Position numbers and translations under genes: made by a program. From contig NZ_JAMXFC010000001.1 of NCBI RefSeq assembly GCF_025370755.1, positions 186,001-250,000 on the forward strand: 64,000 nucleotides of DNA, written 5' to 3'. Below are positions 17,800-27,624 of the stretch, piece by piece. Each line of letters opens with the position of its first letter. Positions within the stretch are counted from its first letter, which is position 1. A model generated the notes under the pieces. It had not been told where the DNA came from, did not search any database, and saw only the letters and a list, made by a program, of their open reading frames with translations. The stretch comes from Laspinema sp. D2d (GTDB lineage Bacteria > Cyanobacteriota > Cyanobacteriia > Cyanobacteriales > Laspinemataceae).

Positions 17800-19653
17800 G
17801 TGACCCAACAATTAGATTTTAGTCCGAGTCCAAACCGTGCGAACAGAACCGGAAAATTGCGGTTTATGCTGGTGATTTTAGCGATCGCCGCTTCGATTTT
17901 TGCCGCATCCCCTGCCGTCGCCGCCCGATTAGACTCCTGGCGGTTTGAGCGCGATCGCAACCAACTCAACTTTAGAACCAGCGGAAACGTCCAACCCAAA
18001 GCCCAACTCCTGTCTAATCCCACCCGGTTAATTATTGACCTACCCGGGACCACATTAGGCCGAACTACTGTCCGACAACAGGTTGGGGGCAGCATTCGAG
18101 AAATTCGAGTCGGGCAGTTTGAGCGTCAAACCAGTCGAATTGTGGTCGAACTCGCCGAAGGCTATACCCTCAACCCGGATCAAGTCCAATTTCGAGGCAG
18201 TTCCCCCAGTCAGTGGACGGTGCAACTCCCTACCCCACAGCGGGAAGTCGCCATTTCACCGACTCAAACCCCCATCCCTGCACCTCCAGCGGTTACCGTC
18301 AATAGCACCCTACTTCAAGGAATTGAGGTCCTGGATGAAGGGTTTATTTTGCGCACCTCGGGACCCACTCCGGAAATTGACCTGCGATGGAGTACCGATC
18401 GCACCTGGGTAACCCTGGACCTTCCTGGCGTGAAACTCTCTCCCGACATCACAGAACGGGTAAAGAGCGTCGATCGCCTTGGGGTCAACCGCTTAGAAGC
18501 AATTCAAGTCTCCGATTCCCCCCTGTTATCCCGCGTGTTGTTGAACTTAAACGACACCCGTCGCAACTGGCAAGCTCAAGTTACTGATTTGGGTGAAATC
18601 GTGATTTGGCCCCAAGGTCAGACCCCCCCCAGTTCCTCCAGTCTCCCCTCATTAGCAACGATTAACTCCGTGGAACTGGCGAATGATGGGACCTCCGTTG
18701 TCGTCAATAGCGATCGCCCCGTTGGGTACAAAACCGAATGGGATATCGAGACCCTCGCTTATAAAATCACCCTCTTTTCATCCCAACTGGCCCAAGCCCC
18801 TCGGGAATTAAGAACCCCCTCCCCATCCTCCCTGTTATGGGTGCGGACCGTTGAAGAGGACCCAGAAACTGTCGTCGTCCTTGTGCAACCCGCCGCAGGG
18901 ATTCGAGTCGGGGAAATCAGTCAACCCTCGGGGAAACGACTCATGGTGCAGTTGCAACCGGAGAGCATTCCGGAGGCCCCAGTGCAGACTCCCCCAACCG
19001 TTGCCGTCGGGGAAAGGAGTGTGCCGATCGCCGTTCCACCCCCCGCCACCCAAACGGCTGCCCCTGCGCCCCAAACTCCCGCCCCTTCAACTCCCCGAGT
19101 ACCCACCAGCCGCCGAGTCGTCGTCATTGATGCTGGACATGGAGGCAGTGATCCTGGTGCCGTCGGCATTGGCGGATTGCGGGAGAAAGAAGTTGTCTTA
19201 GATATTGCCCGACAAGTCTCGCAAATTTTAGAGCGAAATGGGGTCACCGTTGTGATGACACGCCAAGACGATCGCACCATTGATTTAGCCCCCAGAACCC
19301 AATTGGCAAATCGCATCAATGCTAATTTATTTGTCAGCATTCATGCCAATGCAATTAGTATGTCCCGTCCCGATGTGAATGGGTTAGAGACTTATTATTT
19401 CAATAGCGGGCAGCGGTTAGCGCAGACCATTCACCGGAGTATGTTGCGGTCATTTACTAATATGCGCGATCGCGGCGTCCGACGAGCGAGATTTTATGTG
19501 TTGCGTCATACCAATATGCCCGCAGTTTTAGTAGAAACCGGGTTTGTCACAGGTCGCGATGATGCCCGAATGCTTGCTAATCCAACAGAGCGATCGCGCA
19601 TGGCCGAGGCGATCGCCCAAGGAATCTTACAGTATATTCGAGAGGGTCGCTAA
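17800..19653 (+). CDS. amiC: N-acetylmuramoyl-L-alanine amidase with AMIN domains
   Basis: About 617 residues. A signal peptide (hydrophobic core near LVILAIAASIFAA, cleavage near AVAA) is followed by an AMIN domain, a second and a third AMIN-like beta domain (regions starting near LLQGIEVL and INSVELAN), a Pro/Ala linker, and the Amidase_3 catalytic domain. Zinc ligands are visible: His in DAGHGGSDPG, Glu in REKEVVLD, His in SIHANA, with the catalytic Glu in ETGFVTG. It cleaves peptidoglycan stem peptides in the periplasm. The start is uncertain: GTG at 17800 or TTG at 17782; the paralogue next door starts MKVTQ, aligned with this position. It forms a tandem pair with the next gene. Confidence 0.9.
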   Translation: MTQQLDFSPSPNRANRTGKLRFMLVILAIAASIFAASPAVAARLDSWRFERDRNQLNFRTSGNVQPKAQLLSNPTRLIIDLPGTTLGRTTVRQQVGGSIREIRVGQFERQTSRIVVELAEGYTLNPDQVQFRGSSPSQWTVQLPTPQREVAISPTQTPIPAPPAVTVNSTLLQGIEVLDEGFILRTSGPTPEIDLRWSTDRTWVTLDLPGVKLSPDITERVKSVDRLGVNRLEAIQVSDSPLLSRVLLNLNDTRRNWQAQVTDLGEIVIWPQGQTPPSSSSLPSLATINSVELANDGTSVVVNSDRPVGYKTEWDIETLAYKITLFSSQLAQAPRELRTPSPSSLLWVRTVEEDPETVVVLVQPAAGIRVGEISQPSGKRLMVQLQPESIPEAPVQTPPTVAVGERSVPIAVPPPATQTAAPAPQTPAPSTPRVPTSRRVVVIDAGHGGSDPGAVGIGGLREKEVVLDIARQVSQILERNGVTVVMTRQDDRTIDLAPRTQLANRINANLFVSIHANAISMSRPDVNGLETYYFNSGQRLAQTIHRSMLRSFTNMRDRGVRRARFYVLRHTNMPAVLVETGFVTGRDDARMLANPTERSRMAEAIAQGILQYIREGR

Positions 19654-19738
19654 ACTGCAAAAGGCGTAAATCCAGGGGCTGAAAAAATAAATCAGGGCTT
19701 TCATATTTTGTAACAGCCTATGCTATACTTCGGACATT

Positions 19739-19754
19739 CTTAACTTTTGTTAAG
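19739..19754. promoter_or_regulatory. Small inverted repeat upstream of second amidase
   Basis: CTTAAC TTTT GTTAAG, a perfect 6-bp inverted repeat in the gap between the two amidase genes, about 130 bases before the second start. It could be a regulator site or a hairpin. No partner protein can be named. Confidence 0.35.
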
Positions 19755-19885
19755 ATAGCGACAAATGTCATGACAATTAAGGTCTGGCTCCCCGCACCAA
19801 ACCTGCTCAAGAAATAGTTATGGGTGCAATGCTTTCAAGGATAGCGAGGGAGCCTCAAATCAGGCGTAGAGTTGGCAAGCAGAGT

Positions 19886-21382
19886 ATGAAAGTGACCCAA
19901 ACCATCGATTTCCCCTATCGTCAAAACAGCCCATTGAGAAAAGCTAAACTCCACAACTGGATACTCCCGAGTCTGATCAGTGCATTTCTGTTGGCTGCTC
20001 CCCCTGTGGAAGCTGCTCAACTAGAAACCTGGCAGTTTGAGTCCGATCGCAACCAACTCTCTTTTACAACTACAGGCGGGGTGCAACCCACCGCTCAACT
20101 GTTGTCAAATCCAACGCGATTAGTGATAGATCTACCCGGGACGACCCTAGGGCGTCAGAGCGTGACTCAGCCGGTAGGGGGAACGATTCGGGAAATTCGC
20201 GTTGGGCAAGTTAATAATCAAAACAGCCGAATTGTAGTGGAATTGGCCGCTGGTTACACCCTTGACCCCGAACAAGTTGAAGTTAAGGGCAATTCCTCGA
20301 ACCAATGGACCGTCCAATTACCGGACCCCCAGGTCTCCGGATCCCCAGTCGCCCCGGGTTCATCCGGTCCTCGGGGGGAAGAGCCTCCCGAAGTTACTGC
20401 TCAAGCGACATCAGGATTAGCCACCATTCACGGCATCGAACTGGTTGATAATCAAGTCGTCGTGAAGGCCGATCGCACTCTGAAATACAACACCGAATGG
20501 GACCAAAAAACCCTCGCCTATCGGTTGACTTTGTACTCCTCCCTCCTAGGGAATGATGTCAACCGCTTACAACCGGAACGGGGTTCTTCGGTATTATGGG
20601 TGCGTCCCACTCAGGAAGACCCGGAAACCGTTGTGGTTTTGGTCCAACCCGCTGCCGGGGTAAGAGTTTCGGGGGTGCAGCAACAATCCGGCGATCGCCT
20701 CGCGATCCAGTTAGAATCCACCGAGATGGTCACCACGGATCCTAACGCGGCGTTGAGTCCCCTCAGCGATCCAGACTCTAGCCCATCCGTATCCCCCGAA
20801 AATCAGCTTCAGCCTGAAATTCCGCCTATCCCTGCTGGACGAATTGCAGTGGTCATCGATCCCGGACATGGGGGGAGTGACCCCGGTGCCGTCGGCATTG
20901 GGGGACTGCAAGAGAAAGAGGTGATCCTAGATATCTCCCGTCAAGTTTCCGAGATTCTGGAACGAGAGGGAATTACCGCCATTATGACGCGGCAGGACGA
21001 TCGCACCATTGACCTCGCCCCTCGGGTCCAATTAGCCAATCGGGTCAATGCTAATTTATTTGTCAGCATTCATGCTAATGCAGTCAATGGAGCCCGTCCA
21101 GAAGTCAATGGAGTAGAAACTTACTATTATGCCAGTGGCAGCAATTTGGCCCAGGCGATTCAAAGTAGTATTCTCCAGGATTTCTCCTCCATGCCAAACC
21201 GGGGAGTTAAACAGGCGCGGTTCTATGTGTTGCGCCATACTAATATGCCTGCGGTTTTGGTGGAAGTTGGGTTTGTGACAGGTGCAGACGATGCCCGGAT
21301 TTTGTCTGATGCGGGACAACGAACCCAGATGGCGGAGGCGATCGCCCGGGGCATCTTAAATTATGTCCGCACCAATCGTTAA
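19886..21382 (+). CDS. amiC: N-acetylmuramoyl-L-alanine amidase with AMIN domains (second copy)
   Basis: 498 residues from the ATG at 19886; the frame is open from 19820. A paralogue of the preceding gene: same start (MKVTQ), signal peptide ending near VEAA, an N-terminal AMIN domain, a second AMIN-like beta domain, a linker and Amidase_3 with the same zinc ligands (DPGHGGSDPG, QEKEVILD, SIHANA, VEVGFVTG). It is about 120 residues shorter because it lacks the middle beta domain. Tandem amiC-type genes are known in filamentous cyanobacteria, where one member drills septal nanopores; which copy does this cannot be told. A strong terminator follows. Confidence 0.92.
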   Translation: MKVTQTIDFPYRQNSPLRKAKLHNWILPSLISAFLLAAPPVEAAQLETWQFESDRNQLSFTTTGGVQPTAQLLSNPTRLVIDLPGTTLGRQSVTQPVGGTIREIRVGQVNNQNSRIVVELAAGYTLDPEQVEVKGNSSNQWTVQLPDPQVSGSPVAPGSSGPRGEEPPEVTAQATSGLATIHGIELVDNQVVVKADRTLKYNTEWDQKTLAYRLTLYSSLLGNDVNRLQPERGSSVLWVRPTQEDPETVVVLVQPAAGVRVSGVQQQSGDRLAIQLESTEMVTTDPNAALSPLSDPDSSPSVSPENQLQPEIPPIPAGRIAVVIDPGHGGSDPGAVGIGGLQEKEVILDISRQVSEILEREGITAIMTRQDDRTIDLAPRVQLANRVNANLFVSIHANAVNGARPEVNGVETYYYASGSNLAQAIQSSILQDFSSMPNRGVKQARFYVLRHTNMPAVLVEVGFVTGADDARILSDAGQRTQMAEAIARGILNYVRTNR

Positions 21383-21387
21383 ATTTT

Positions 21388-21416
21388 AACCCGCACCCTA
21401 AAGGGTGTGGGTTTTT
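21388..21416 (+). terminator. Rho-independent terminator after amidase pair
   Basis: A 12-base-pair stem (left arm 21388-21399, right arm 21402-21413, one G-T pair) with a two-base loop, followed by TTT. It starts six bases after the stop codon. Confidence 0.88.
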
Positions 21417-21489
21417 ATAGACCTATCACAACCGGATTCCGTATGAGGTAGGGGTCAGAAACCGGGTTTCTGGTAATACTTGATATTGA

Positions 21490-21552
21490 CTAGCCTTGCG
21501 GAGGCAGGCTTGGTCCGCTTTTTTCCCCACCCTTTAGGGTGCGGGTGCGGAT
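21490..21552. repeat. Dispersed palindromic repeat, copy A
   Basis: A block of about 60 bases with the order TAGCC, a GGCAGGCTT core, CCGCTTTTTTCCCCACCC and AGGGTGCGGGT. A close relative lies at 36311-36367, and part of it (AGCCCGCCT...GCAGGCT) recurs at 50598. The right half can fold (CACCCTTTAGGGTG). Lies between the amidase terminator and deoC. Confidence 0.6.
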
Positions 21553-21677
21553 TTTTGCTGGGGGTTTTTACTGAGGAGAGCCAGATTTAGCATGATTCTA
21601 CCCTCAGAATGTTTAAGTTTCATGAAAATTCTGATAAAAGTTTACAATAGTTACAGACATACCAGGGAGAAACCGTA

Positions 21678-22370
21678 ATGGCTGTCAATCAGGGAGATAT
21701 TGATATTGCTCCGCTTATCGATCATTCCCTACTGAATCCCACCGCTACCCCAAAACAGGTAGAACAGTGGTGTGAAGAAGCAGACCGATTCAAATTTGCC
21801 TCGGTTTGCGTGTATCCCGCCTACGTTCGTCAAGCCACCGACTACCTTCATGGCAAGAGTCCCAAAGTTTGCACCGTGATTGGCTTTCCCACCGGAGGCA
21901 GCACTTCAGCCACGAAGCTTTATGAAGCCCAAGAAGCCGTAGATAATGGAGCCACCGAACTGGATGTGGTGATCAATATTGGCTGGCTCAAAGCGGGTAA
22001 AAATAACGACGTTCACGATGAGATTGCGGCGATTTGTGACAAGACGGATCGACCCGTGAAAGCGATTCTGGAAACGAACCTGCTGACTGATGAAGAGAAG
22101 CGAGTAGCGGCGGAGATTTGCATGGATGCCGGGGTTGCCTATTTAAAAACCTGTACGGGATTTGCCGGTGGCGCTACCGTTGCTGATGTGGAACTGCTCA
22201 AGAAAATTGGTCGAGGACAGGTGGGAGTTAAAGCTTCGGGAGGAATCCGTACCGTAGACCAAGCGATTGATTTAATCATTGCCGGTGCGACTCGCTTAGG
22301 GACTTCTTGGGGTCCTCACTTTTTGGGTTTATCCTCCCCAGGGGATGCAGAGTCAAACGAGGACCGATGA
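21678..22370 (+). CDS. deoC: Deoxyribose-phosphate aldolase
   Basis: 230 residues, normal length. It cleaves 2-deoxyribose 5-phosphate to glyceraldehyde 3-phosphate and acetaldehyde. The Schiff-base lysine is in YLKTCTGF; the second catalytic lysine is in [24 protein letters not shown] supplies the conserved Asp and Lys. A GGGAGA ribosome site precedes the ATG. It is the first gene of a plus-strand run deoC-recO-MFS-glycosyltransferase, with gaps of 48, 81 and 116 bases; the deoC-recO pairing is common in cyanobacteria. Confidence 0.95.
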   Translation: MAVNQGDIDIAPLIDHSLLNPTATPKQVEQWCEEADRFKFASVCVYPAYVRQATDYLHGKSPKVCTVIGFPTGGSTSATKLYEAQEAVDNGATELDVVINIGWLKAGKNNDVHDEIAAICDKTDRPVKAILETNLLTDEEKRVAAEICMDAGVAYLKTCTGFAGGATVADVELLKKIGRGQVGVKASGGIRTVDQAIDLIIAGATRLGTSWGPHFLGLSSPGDAESNEDR

Positions 22371-22418
22371 CCGATCGCCCCTGCCCAACTCAGGTCCCTC
22401 TAACGAGAAGCAAACAAC

Positions 22419-23342
22419 ATGAGTCGAACGTACAAAGCCACAGGTATCAATCTCAAAAGTATTCCCTTGGGTGAATCCGACCGGATTCTAACGATTTTGA
22501 CTCGGGAATGTGGTTTGATTCGGGCAGTGGCACCGGGAGTTCGGAAACCCAAATCTAAGTTAGGGGGACGGGCGGGATTATTTGTGGTGAACGAGTTGGT
22601 ACTCACTCAGGGGCGATCGCTCGATCGCATCACCCAAGCGGACACCTTGGAATCCTATCCCGGATTGAGCAAAGATTTGGGTAAATTGACCGCTGGGCAG
22701 TATTTGGCAGAATTAGCACTCTGCCAAGCCCTCAGTGACCACCCCCAAGAAGAATTATTTAGTTTACTTAGTGAACATTTAAGTCGAATTGAGGGGTTGC
22801 TCATGACTGGCGATCGGCCCAGTACCACGCAAGTTCTTCCCTTACTCACCCAGGGCATTTATCACTTATTGGCTTTAGGGGGAATTGCTCCCCAAGTTCA
22901 TGCTTGTTGCCTGACTCAACGCCCTCTGACTCCAGATTTTCAATCTTTAAACTGGCGAGTTGGGTTTAGTATCAGTGCCGGGGGAACGGTGATTTTAGCC
23001 AACGAGCATCGTCCTTCAAATTCGGGTGTTGGACCTAAATCAGAACCCAGTTCTCGCTCATCTCCCGCAGTACAGGCTCAGACTCTCCCCCGAAAAGTCG
23101 ATCGCCAATTAAATGCTGTCGAGTTAGCCATTCTCCAACAACTGACCGCTGCCGAACTCCCTCCAGAAACCTACCTAAATTTACAGATACAAGGCATGAT
23201 GGGTGAGCGGCCATCGGTTGATCAAGTGTGGGTTTCGATTGAACATTTGTTACGGCATTATGCCCAGTATCATTATGGTCAATCCATCCGCTCTGCTACC
23301 TTAATGGATACCTATATCCATTCATCAAAGGGGAGTTTTTAA
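22419..23342 (+). CDS. recO: DNA repair protein RecO
   Basis: 307 residues. RecO works with RecR to load RecA at gaps. The N-terminal OB-fold domain is clear: TYKATGINLKSIPLGESDRILTIL, then GLIRAVAPGVRKPKSKLGG. The helical C-terminal domain follows. The C-terminal cysteine cluster seen in many RecO proteins is incomplete here (HACCLTQRP only), and an insertion rich in Ser and Pro lies around residues 205-225. Position after deoC, with a 48-base gap, supports the call. Confidence 0.92.
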   Translation: MSRTYKATGINLKSIPLGESDRILTILTRECGLIRAVAPGVRKPKSKLGGRAGLFVVNELVLTQGRSLDRITQADTLESYPGLSKDLGKLTAGQYLAELALCQALSDHPQEELFSLLSEHLSRIEGLLMTGDRPSTTQVLPLLTQGIYHLLALGGIAPQVHACCLTQRPLTPDFQSLNWRVGFSISAGGTVILANEHRPSNSGVGPKSEPSSRSSPAVQAQTLPRKVDRQLNAVELAILQQLTAAELPPETYLNLQIQGMMGERPSVDQVWVSIEHLLRHYAQYHYGQSIRSATLMDTYIHSSKGSF

Positions 23343-23423
23343 CTTGCCCGTTAATCCCTGAACTCATAAACATTTGTCCCTGAGATTAAGCCTTCAAGAT
23401 AGCCGATTTTAACTTTACCCATA

Positions 23424-25040
23424 ATGCCATTATCTGATTCAAATTTAGAAACACAGGTTCCCCACTGGAATCCCTCAAGTTCTCCTCAAAAAAATAACAG
23501 CCAACGGGGAGGAAGTCATCATCAAAACCACTATCGCCGTCCGGTTCAGGCGGAAAAACTAGAGGAAATTGACCGCAACAACCGCCAACCGGGGCATAGC
23601 AATGGCCGATCGCCTAACTCCCCAGGTAAACCTCGTCCCCCTGTGACATCACAACCGCCAGAATTGGAACATCATCTCTCTCAAAATGGTTCTGGCCCAA
23701 TGGAAAAAAATGTTCAACCCCCTTCACCGCCAGAACCGGAACGTGGGTTTATGCCGGTCTTAAAAAACCGCAACTTTTTAGTGCTCTGGAGTGGTCAGGT
23801 CTTCTCCCAGTTAGCGGATAAAGTGTATTTAGTTCTGATGATTGGCTTAGTGGCGAGTCGCTTTCAAGCCGAGGGTCAAAGCATTAGCGGATGGGTCTCC
23901 GCGATTATGGTTGCCTTTACAATTCCAGCGGTTTTATTAGGCTCCCTCGCCGGTGCTTTAACTGACCGCTGGTCCAAAAAAGGAATATTGGTTTCGACCA
24001 ATATAGTGCGGGGAATTTTCGTTTTATCCCTGCCACTCCTGTTGTTTTTATCTGAAGGATTCCATTTGGGAACGGTCCCCTTGGGATTTGCTTTAATGCT
24101 GATGGTGACATTTTGTGTCTCCACCCTCACCCAATTTTTTGCCCCTGCCGAACAAGCGGTCATTCCTCTGATTTTAGAACGACAGTTGTTGCTCCCGGCG
24201 AATTCTCTCTACACCACTACTATGATGGCTTCGGTCATTGTGGGATTTGCCGTAGGAGAACCCCTGTTGGCGATCGCCGATCGCACCTTTGCTCAGATTG
24301 GGCATGGACTCGGCATTGGGAAAGAACTACTTGTAGGCGGCAGTTATTGTATTGCTGGACTGCTGTTATTAATGATGAAAACGGGAGAAAAACCCAATCC
24401 CCCGGATACCGAATATCCCCATGTTTTTGAAGATATCCGCGATGGGTGGCATTATCTAAGTAATCATCAGCGGATCAAGAGTGCTCTAATTCAGCTTGTT
24501 ATTTTATTTTCCATCTTTGCAGCCCTTGCGGTGTTAGCCGTCCGTCTCGCAGAAATTATTCCCACCCTGCGTACGGATCAGTTTGGGTTCTTACTGGCGG
24601 CAGCCGGGGCGGGAATGGGGGCCGGTGCTGCCCTTCTCGGCCATTTTGGACAGCATATTTCCCATCGGCGGTTAAGTTTGTTTGGTTCAATTGGGATGGC
24701 CCTGTCTTTGGGGGGTCTCTCCCTGTTCGGTTCCCAACTTTGGGCAGCATTAGGGTTGATTACCGTATTGGGAGTTTTTGCCTCCTTTGTCGGAGTCCCC
24801 ATGCAAACGACAATTCAGGCAGAAACCCCAGAAGAAATGCGGGGTAAGGTGTTTGGCTTACAGAATAATGCCATTAATATTGCCCTAACCCTGCCTTTGG
24901 CCCTGGCGGGAGTTGCGGAAGCCATGTTTGGGTTAAAAGTGGTGCTGTTAAGTTTGGGGGCGATCGCCATAGCCGGAGGCGTCCTAAGCTGGTATATTTC
25001 CGAAACAGAACCCCATCCTTCCAACCAACACCCGGAATAA
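23424..25040 (+). CDS. MFS transporter with long polar N-terminal extension
   Basis: 538 residues. The first 110 or so residues are polar, rich in Asn, Pro, Ser and His, and probably disordered. The rest is a Major Facilitator with about 10-12 membrane helices, beginning at FLVLWSGQVFSQLADKVYLVL; the loop motif GALTDRWSKKG between helices 2 and 3 is typical MFS motif A. Substrate unknown; related proteins are loosely annotated as efflux or lysophospholipid transporters. Part of the deoC-recO run. Confidence 0.88.
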   Translation: MPLSDSNLETQVPHWNPSSSPQKNNSQRGGSHHQNHYRRPVQAEKLEEIDRNNRQPGHSNGRSPNSPGKPRPPVTSQPPELEHHLSQNGSGPMEKNVQPPSPPEPERGFMPVLKNRNFLVLWSGQVFSQLADKVYLVLMIGLVASRFQAEGQSISGWVSAIMVAFTIPAVLLGSLAGALTDRWSKKGILVSTNIVRGIFVLSLPLLLFLSEGFHLGTVPLGFALMLMVTFCVSTLTQFFAPAEQAVIPLILERQLLLPANSLYTTTMMASVIVGFAVGEPLLAIADRTFAQIGHGLGIGKELLVGGSYCIAGLLLLMMKTGEKPNPPDTEYPHVFEDIRDGWHYLSNHQRIKSALIQLVILFSIFAALAVLAVRLAEIIPTLRTDQFGFLLAAAGAGMGAGAALLGHFGQHISHRRLSLFGSIGMALSLGGLSLFGSQLWAALGLITVLGVFASFVGVPMQTTIQAETPEEMRGKVFGLQNNAINIALTLPLALAGVAEAMFGLKVVLLSLGAIAIAGGVLSWYISETEPHPSNQHPE

Positions 25041-25156
25041 AGCGGTTAGCGACGGGCTAAAGGTTAGGGAGAGTATTGGGTTCATTCCCCGAGGGCGATC
25101 GGCTTTCTCACCATTAGCTGCTAACTTTAACACTAATCGTTAATCCCCAGACCCAA

Positions 25157-26365
25157 ATGCATATCGCTTGGCTTGGAAAAAAAACCCCTTTCTGTGGCAA
25201 TGTTACTTACTCTCGTGAAGTCACCAATGCCCTCCTAGATCGAGGACATCAGGTTAGTTTTTTCCATTTCGCTCAACAAGAAGCGGTAGAAGAGGCGGAA
25301 AACCTGCATCAATTGGAGTCAAATCTGGCCCTCAAGGCTGGGAATGGCTGGCCGGTTGCCGCCTGTGAAGTCTCGTTACCTTGTCTTTATAAGTCCACGA
25401 TCTACACGATTCCGACTCCCAAATCTCGGAAGGTGTTGACGCAGGCATTACGGGACCTTAGACCGGATTTGGTTCATGCTTCCCTTACCCTGTCCCCGCT
25501 AGATTTTGTCCTGCCGGAGATTTGTGAAGAGTTAAATTTGCCGTTGGTGGCAACGTTTCATCCACCCTTTGCGCACCACCGCTCCTTGCGATCGGGACGG
25601 CAGCATCTGCAACATCTAACCTATCAACTGTACGCACCATTTCTGCCGAACTACGACAAAACCATCGTGTTTTCCCAGCTTCAGCGGGAGTTACTCGGTA
25701 AACTCGGGGTCCCCAGTCACCAAGTGGCGGTGATTCCCAATGGGGTGGATGTCCAGAAGTATTCCCCAGGATATTCTCAGATTAAGTCTGAACTCAACGC
25801 CGAGCGTCTGTTTGTCTACCAGGGCCGGATCGCAATGGAAAAAAATGTGGAAGCGCTTCTGAAGGCGTGGAAGCAAGCTGACCTCGGTCCGAGTTGCAAG
25901 TTGGCGATCGTTGGGGATGGTCCCCTGGCTCCCTCGTTACAAGCCTATGCAGGGGCTGAACACAATGTGATTTGGTTGGGATATGTGGCGGATGAACAGC
26001 GCCGCATTGAGATTTTGCAAGGGGCAGATGTGTTTATTTTGCCCTCTTTAGTGGAAGGACTTTCCCTGTCCCTACTGGAAGCAATGGCCTGTGGTTTAGC
26101 CTGTATTGCCACCGATGTGGGTGCCGATGGAGAAGTGCTTGCTGAGGGGGCTGGGGTGGTGTTGTCTGCTCAAGGAGTGACCACTCAGCTCAAAACTCTC
26201 CTCCCTCTGTTTAAGGACCAACCAGAATTTATCACCCACCTGGGTCGAAAAGCTCGTCAGCGCGTCCTCGATCGCTATACCCTGAGTCGCAATATTTCCC
26301 AGTTGGAACTGATGTATCAAGAGATTTTACAAGAGCGCCCCTTGCCGGTGACGCAGTGGGCCTAA
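25157..26365 (+). CDS. dgdA: GT4 glycosyltransferase, probable digalactosyldiacylglycerol synthase
   Basis: 402 residues, GT-B fold. The N-terminus MHIAWLGKKTPFCGNVTYSRE is, as I recall it, that of cyanobacterial DgdA, which adds galactose to monogalactosyldiacylglycerol in the thylakoid lipid pathway. The C-terminal nucleotide-sugar domain has VYQGRIAMEKNVEALLKAW and the E-x7-E region PSLVEGLSLSLLEAMACG. GT4 membership is certain; the DgdA assignment rests on memory of the family start and should be taken as probable. A terminator follows, so it closes the plus-strand run. Confidence 0.75.
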   Translation: MHIAWLGKKTPFCGNVTYSREVTNALLDRGHQVSFFHFAQQEAVEEAENLHQLESNLALKAGNGWPVAACEVSLPCLYKSTIYTIPTPKSRKVLTQALRDLRPDLVHASLTLSPLDFVLPEICEELNLPLVATFHPPFAHHRSLRSGRQHLQHLTYQLYAPFLPNYDKTIVFSQLQRELLGKLGVPSHQVAVIPNGVDVQKYSPGYSQIKSELNAERLFVYQGRIAMEKNVEALLKAWKQADLGPSCKLAIVGDGPLAPSLQAYAGAEHNVIWLGYVADEQRRIEILQGADVFILPSLVEGLSLSLLEAMACGLACIATDVGADGEVLAEGAGVVLSAQGVTTQLKTLLPLFKDQPEFITHLGRKARQRVLDRYTLSRNISQLELMYQEILQERPLPVTQWA

Positions 26366-26405
26366 GATAACCGCCCTGTTTTGGTGTGGCACTACCCCAA
26401 CCCTC

Positions 26406-26428
26406 GCCCGCCCTTGCGGGCTATTTTT
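26406..26428 (+). terminator. Rho-independent terminator after dgdA
   Basis: GCCCGC, a CCTT loop and GCGGGC followed by TATTTTT, 40 bases after the stop codon. It closes the deoC to dgdA run. Confidence 0.8.
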
Positions 26429-26474
26429 ATGGCTGTTAAATTAAGAGAAAGTAGGGATAAACTCTCGGATATAC

Positions 26475-27140
26475 ATGAATCCTGCAATTTTAAGTTCATC
26501 CTATTTAAACTCTGATCTTCCCAAGTGGCAACCCGCCACCTGGGAGGACTATTTAGCCTATTGTGATGCTGACAATTTTGAGGACGGGCGAGCTTTTTAT
26601 CATCAAGGGTATCTGTGGATTGATATGGGGAATGAAGGCATTGATCATGCCAGAGTCAATAATCTATTTGCCATGCTATTTTTTCTCTGGTTTTCTCAGC
26701 GCGGGCAAATTTGGGATGATTTAGGCGGCTGTGTTTTGGAAAAACCGCACCAGCAAGGGGCCGCACCCGATCGCCTGGTTTATATTGGGGCTGGATCTCC
26801 CCAATGGCAAGCCGGGGAACGACGTCGGATTAATCTGGATGTCTGGCGGGTTCCCGATTTAGTGGGTGAAGTTTCCGATTCCACGTTGGCAACGGATTTG
26901 GATGAAAAAAAACAGCTTTATGCGGCTTTAAAAATTCCCGAATATTGGGCGATCGATATTCAAGGAAACCGGGTGATTGCCTTTTGCTTACAGGAAAATG
27001 GCAAGTATGAACAAGTGAATGAATCATTAGCCCTTGAGGGATTACCGATCGCCTTATTATCCCAAACCCTAGAACGCTTAACTCACGAAACCAATGGCAC
27101 AGCGGCTCAATGGTTCGCTCAACAGATTACTAATCTTTAG
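26475..27140 (+). CDS. Uma2-family endonuclease-like protein
   Basis: 221 residues, a full-length Uma2/DUF820 protein with a restriction-endonuclease-like core. Seen: the opening WQPATWEDYLAYCD, the DGRAFYHQGYLWIDMGN hairpin, PDRLVYIG with a candidate catalytic Asp, and LVGEVSDSTLATDLDEKKQLYAALKIPEYWAID with Glu and Lys residues of the active site. The family is hugely expanded in filamentous cyanobacteria and has no proven role. A lipoprotein gene follows 19 bases later on the same strand. Confidence 0.9.
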   Translation: MNPAILSSSYLNSDLPKWQPATWEDYLAYCDADNFEDGRAFYHQGYLWIDMGNEGIDHARVNNLFAMLFFLWFSQRGQIWDDLGGCVLEKPHQQGAAPDRLVYIGAGSPQWQAGERRRINLDVWRVPDLVGEVSDSTLATDLDEKKQLYAALKIPEYWAIDIQGNRVIAFCLQENGKYEQVNESLALEGLPIALLSQTLERLTHETNGTAAQWFAQQITNL

Positions 27141-27159
27141 TAAAATTCAGAGCTTTAAG

Positions 27160-27618
27160 ATGCGATCGCTCGTCGGATTTTCCCTCGTCTTACTGCTTCC
27201 TCTCGCCGGTTGTGTTGGGACTGGACTGGAGGAAACCCAAGCGGTAACCATCGGCATGAGTAAGGAACAAAGGTCAGACAGCGTAACCCTATCTGGGGTG
27301 GTGATTAAAAAGCCTTGGACAAAAAATATTGAATCTTGGAATGCTGGCGGTGGGGATTATTATGTGTTAGATGTGGGAGATACCCAAATTGGCGATCGCT
27401 CGGCAGAGGAAGGGGTCATTCTCCGTCCTTCTGATGCCGTATCATTGGCACAATTTGAGGAATTTGTGGGCCGTCCTGTGGAAGTTTCGGGGGAATATAT
27501 AGCGGCTCAACCTTATGTCCCAGAAAGTCCAATGGAATCTTATCCTACAGATATCGAGGGAAATCCCTTGCCTAGAGGTTCAGGATTTAAGGTGTATCAA
27601 ATCACGCCAGTACAGTGA
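27160..27618 (+). CDS. Predicted lipoprotein
   Basis: 152 residues from the ATG at 27160; the longer frame from 27094 overlaps the Uma2 gene and would bury the signal. The lipobox LAGC (residues 15-18) follows a hydrophobic stretch, so the mature protein is lipid-anchored at Cys18. The remaining sequence is an OB-like beta domain (SVTLSGVVIKKPWTKN, EEFVGRPVEVSGEYI). Function not recognised. The gene ends near a hairpin shared with the convergent larB. Confidence 0.75.
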   Translation: MRSLVGFSLVLLLPLAGCVGTGLEETQAVTIGMSKEQRSDSVTLSGVVIKKPWTKNIESWNAGGGDYYVLDVGDTQIGDRSAEEGVILRPSDAVSLAQFEEFVGRPVEVSGEYIAAQPYVPESPMESYPTDIEGNPLPRGSGFKVYQITPVQ

Positions 27619-27624
27619 GGGTTA

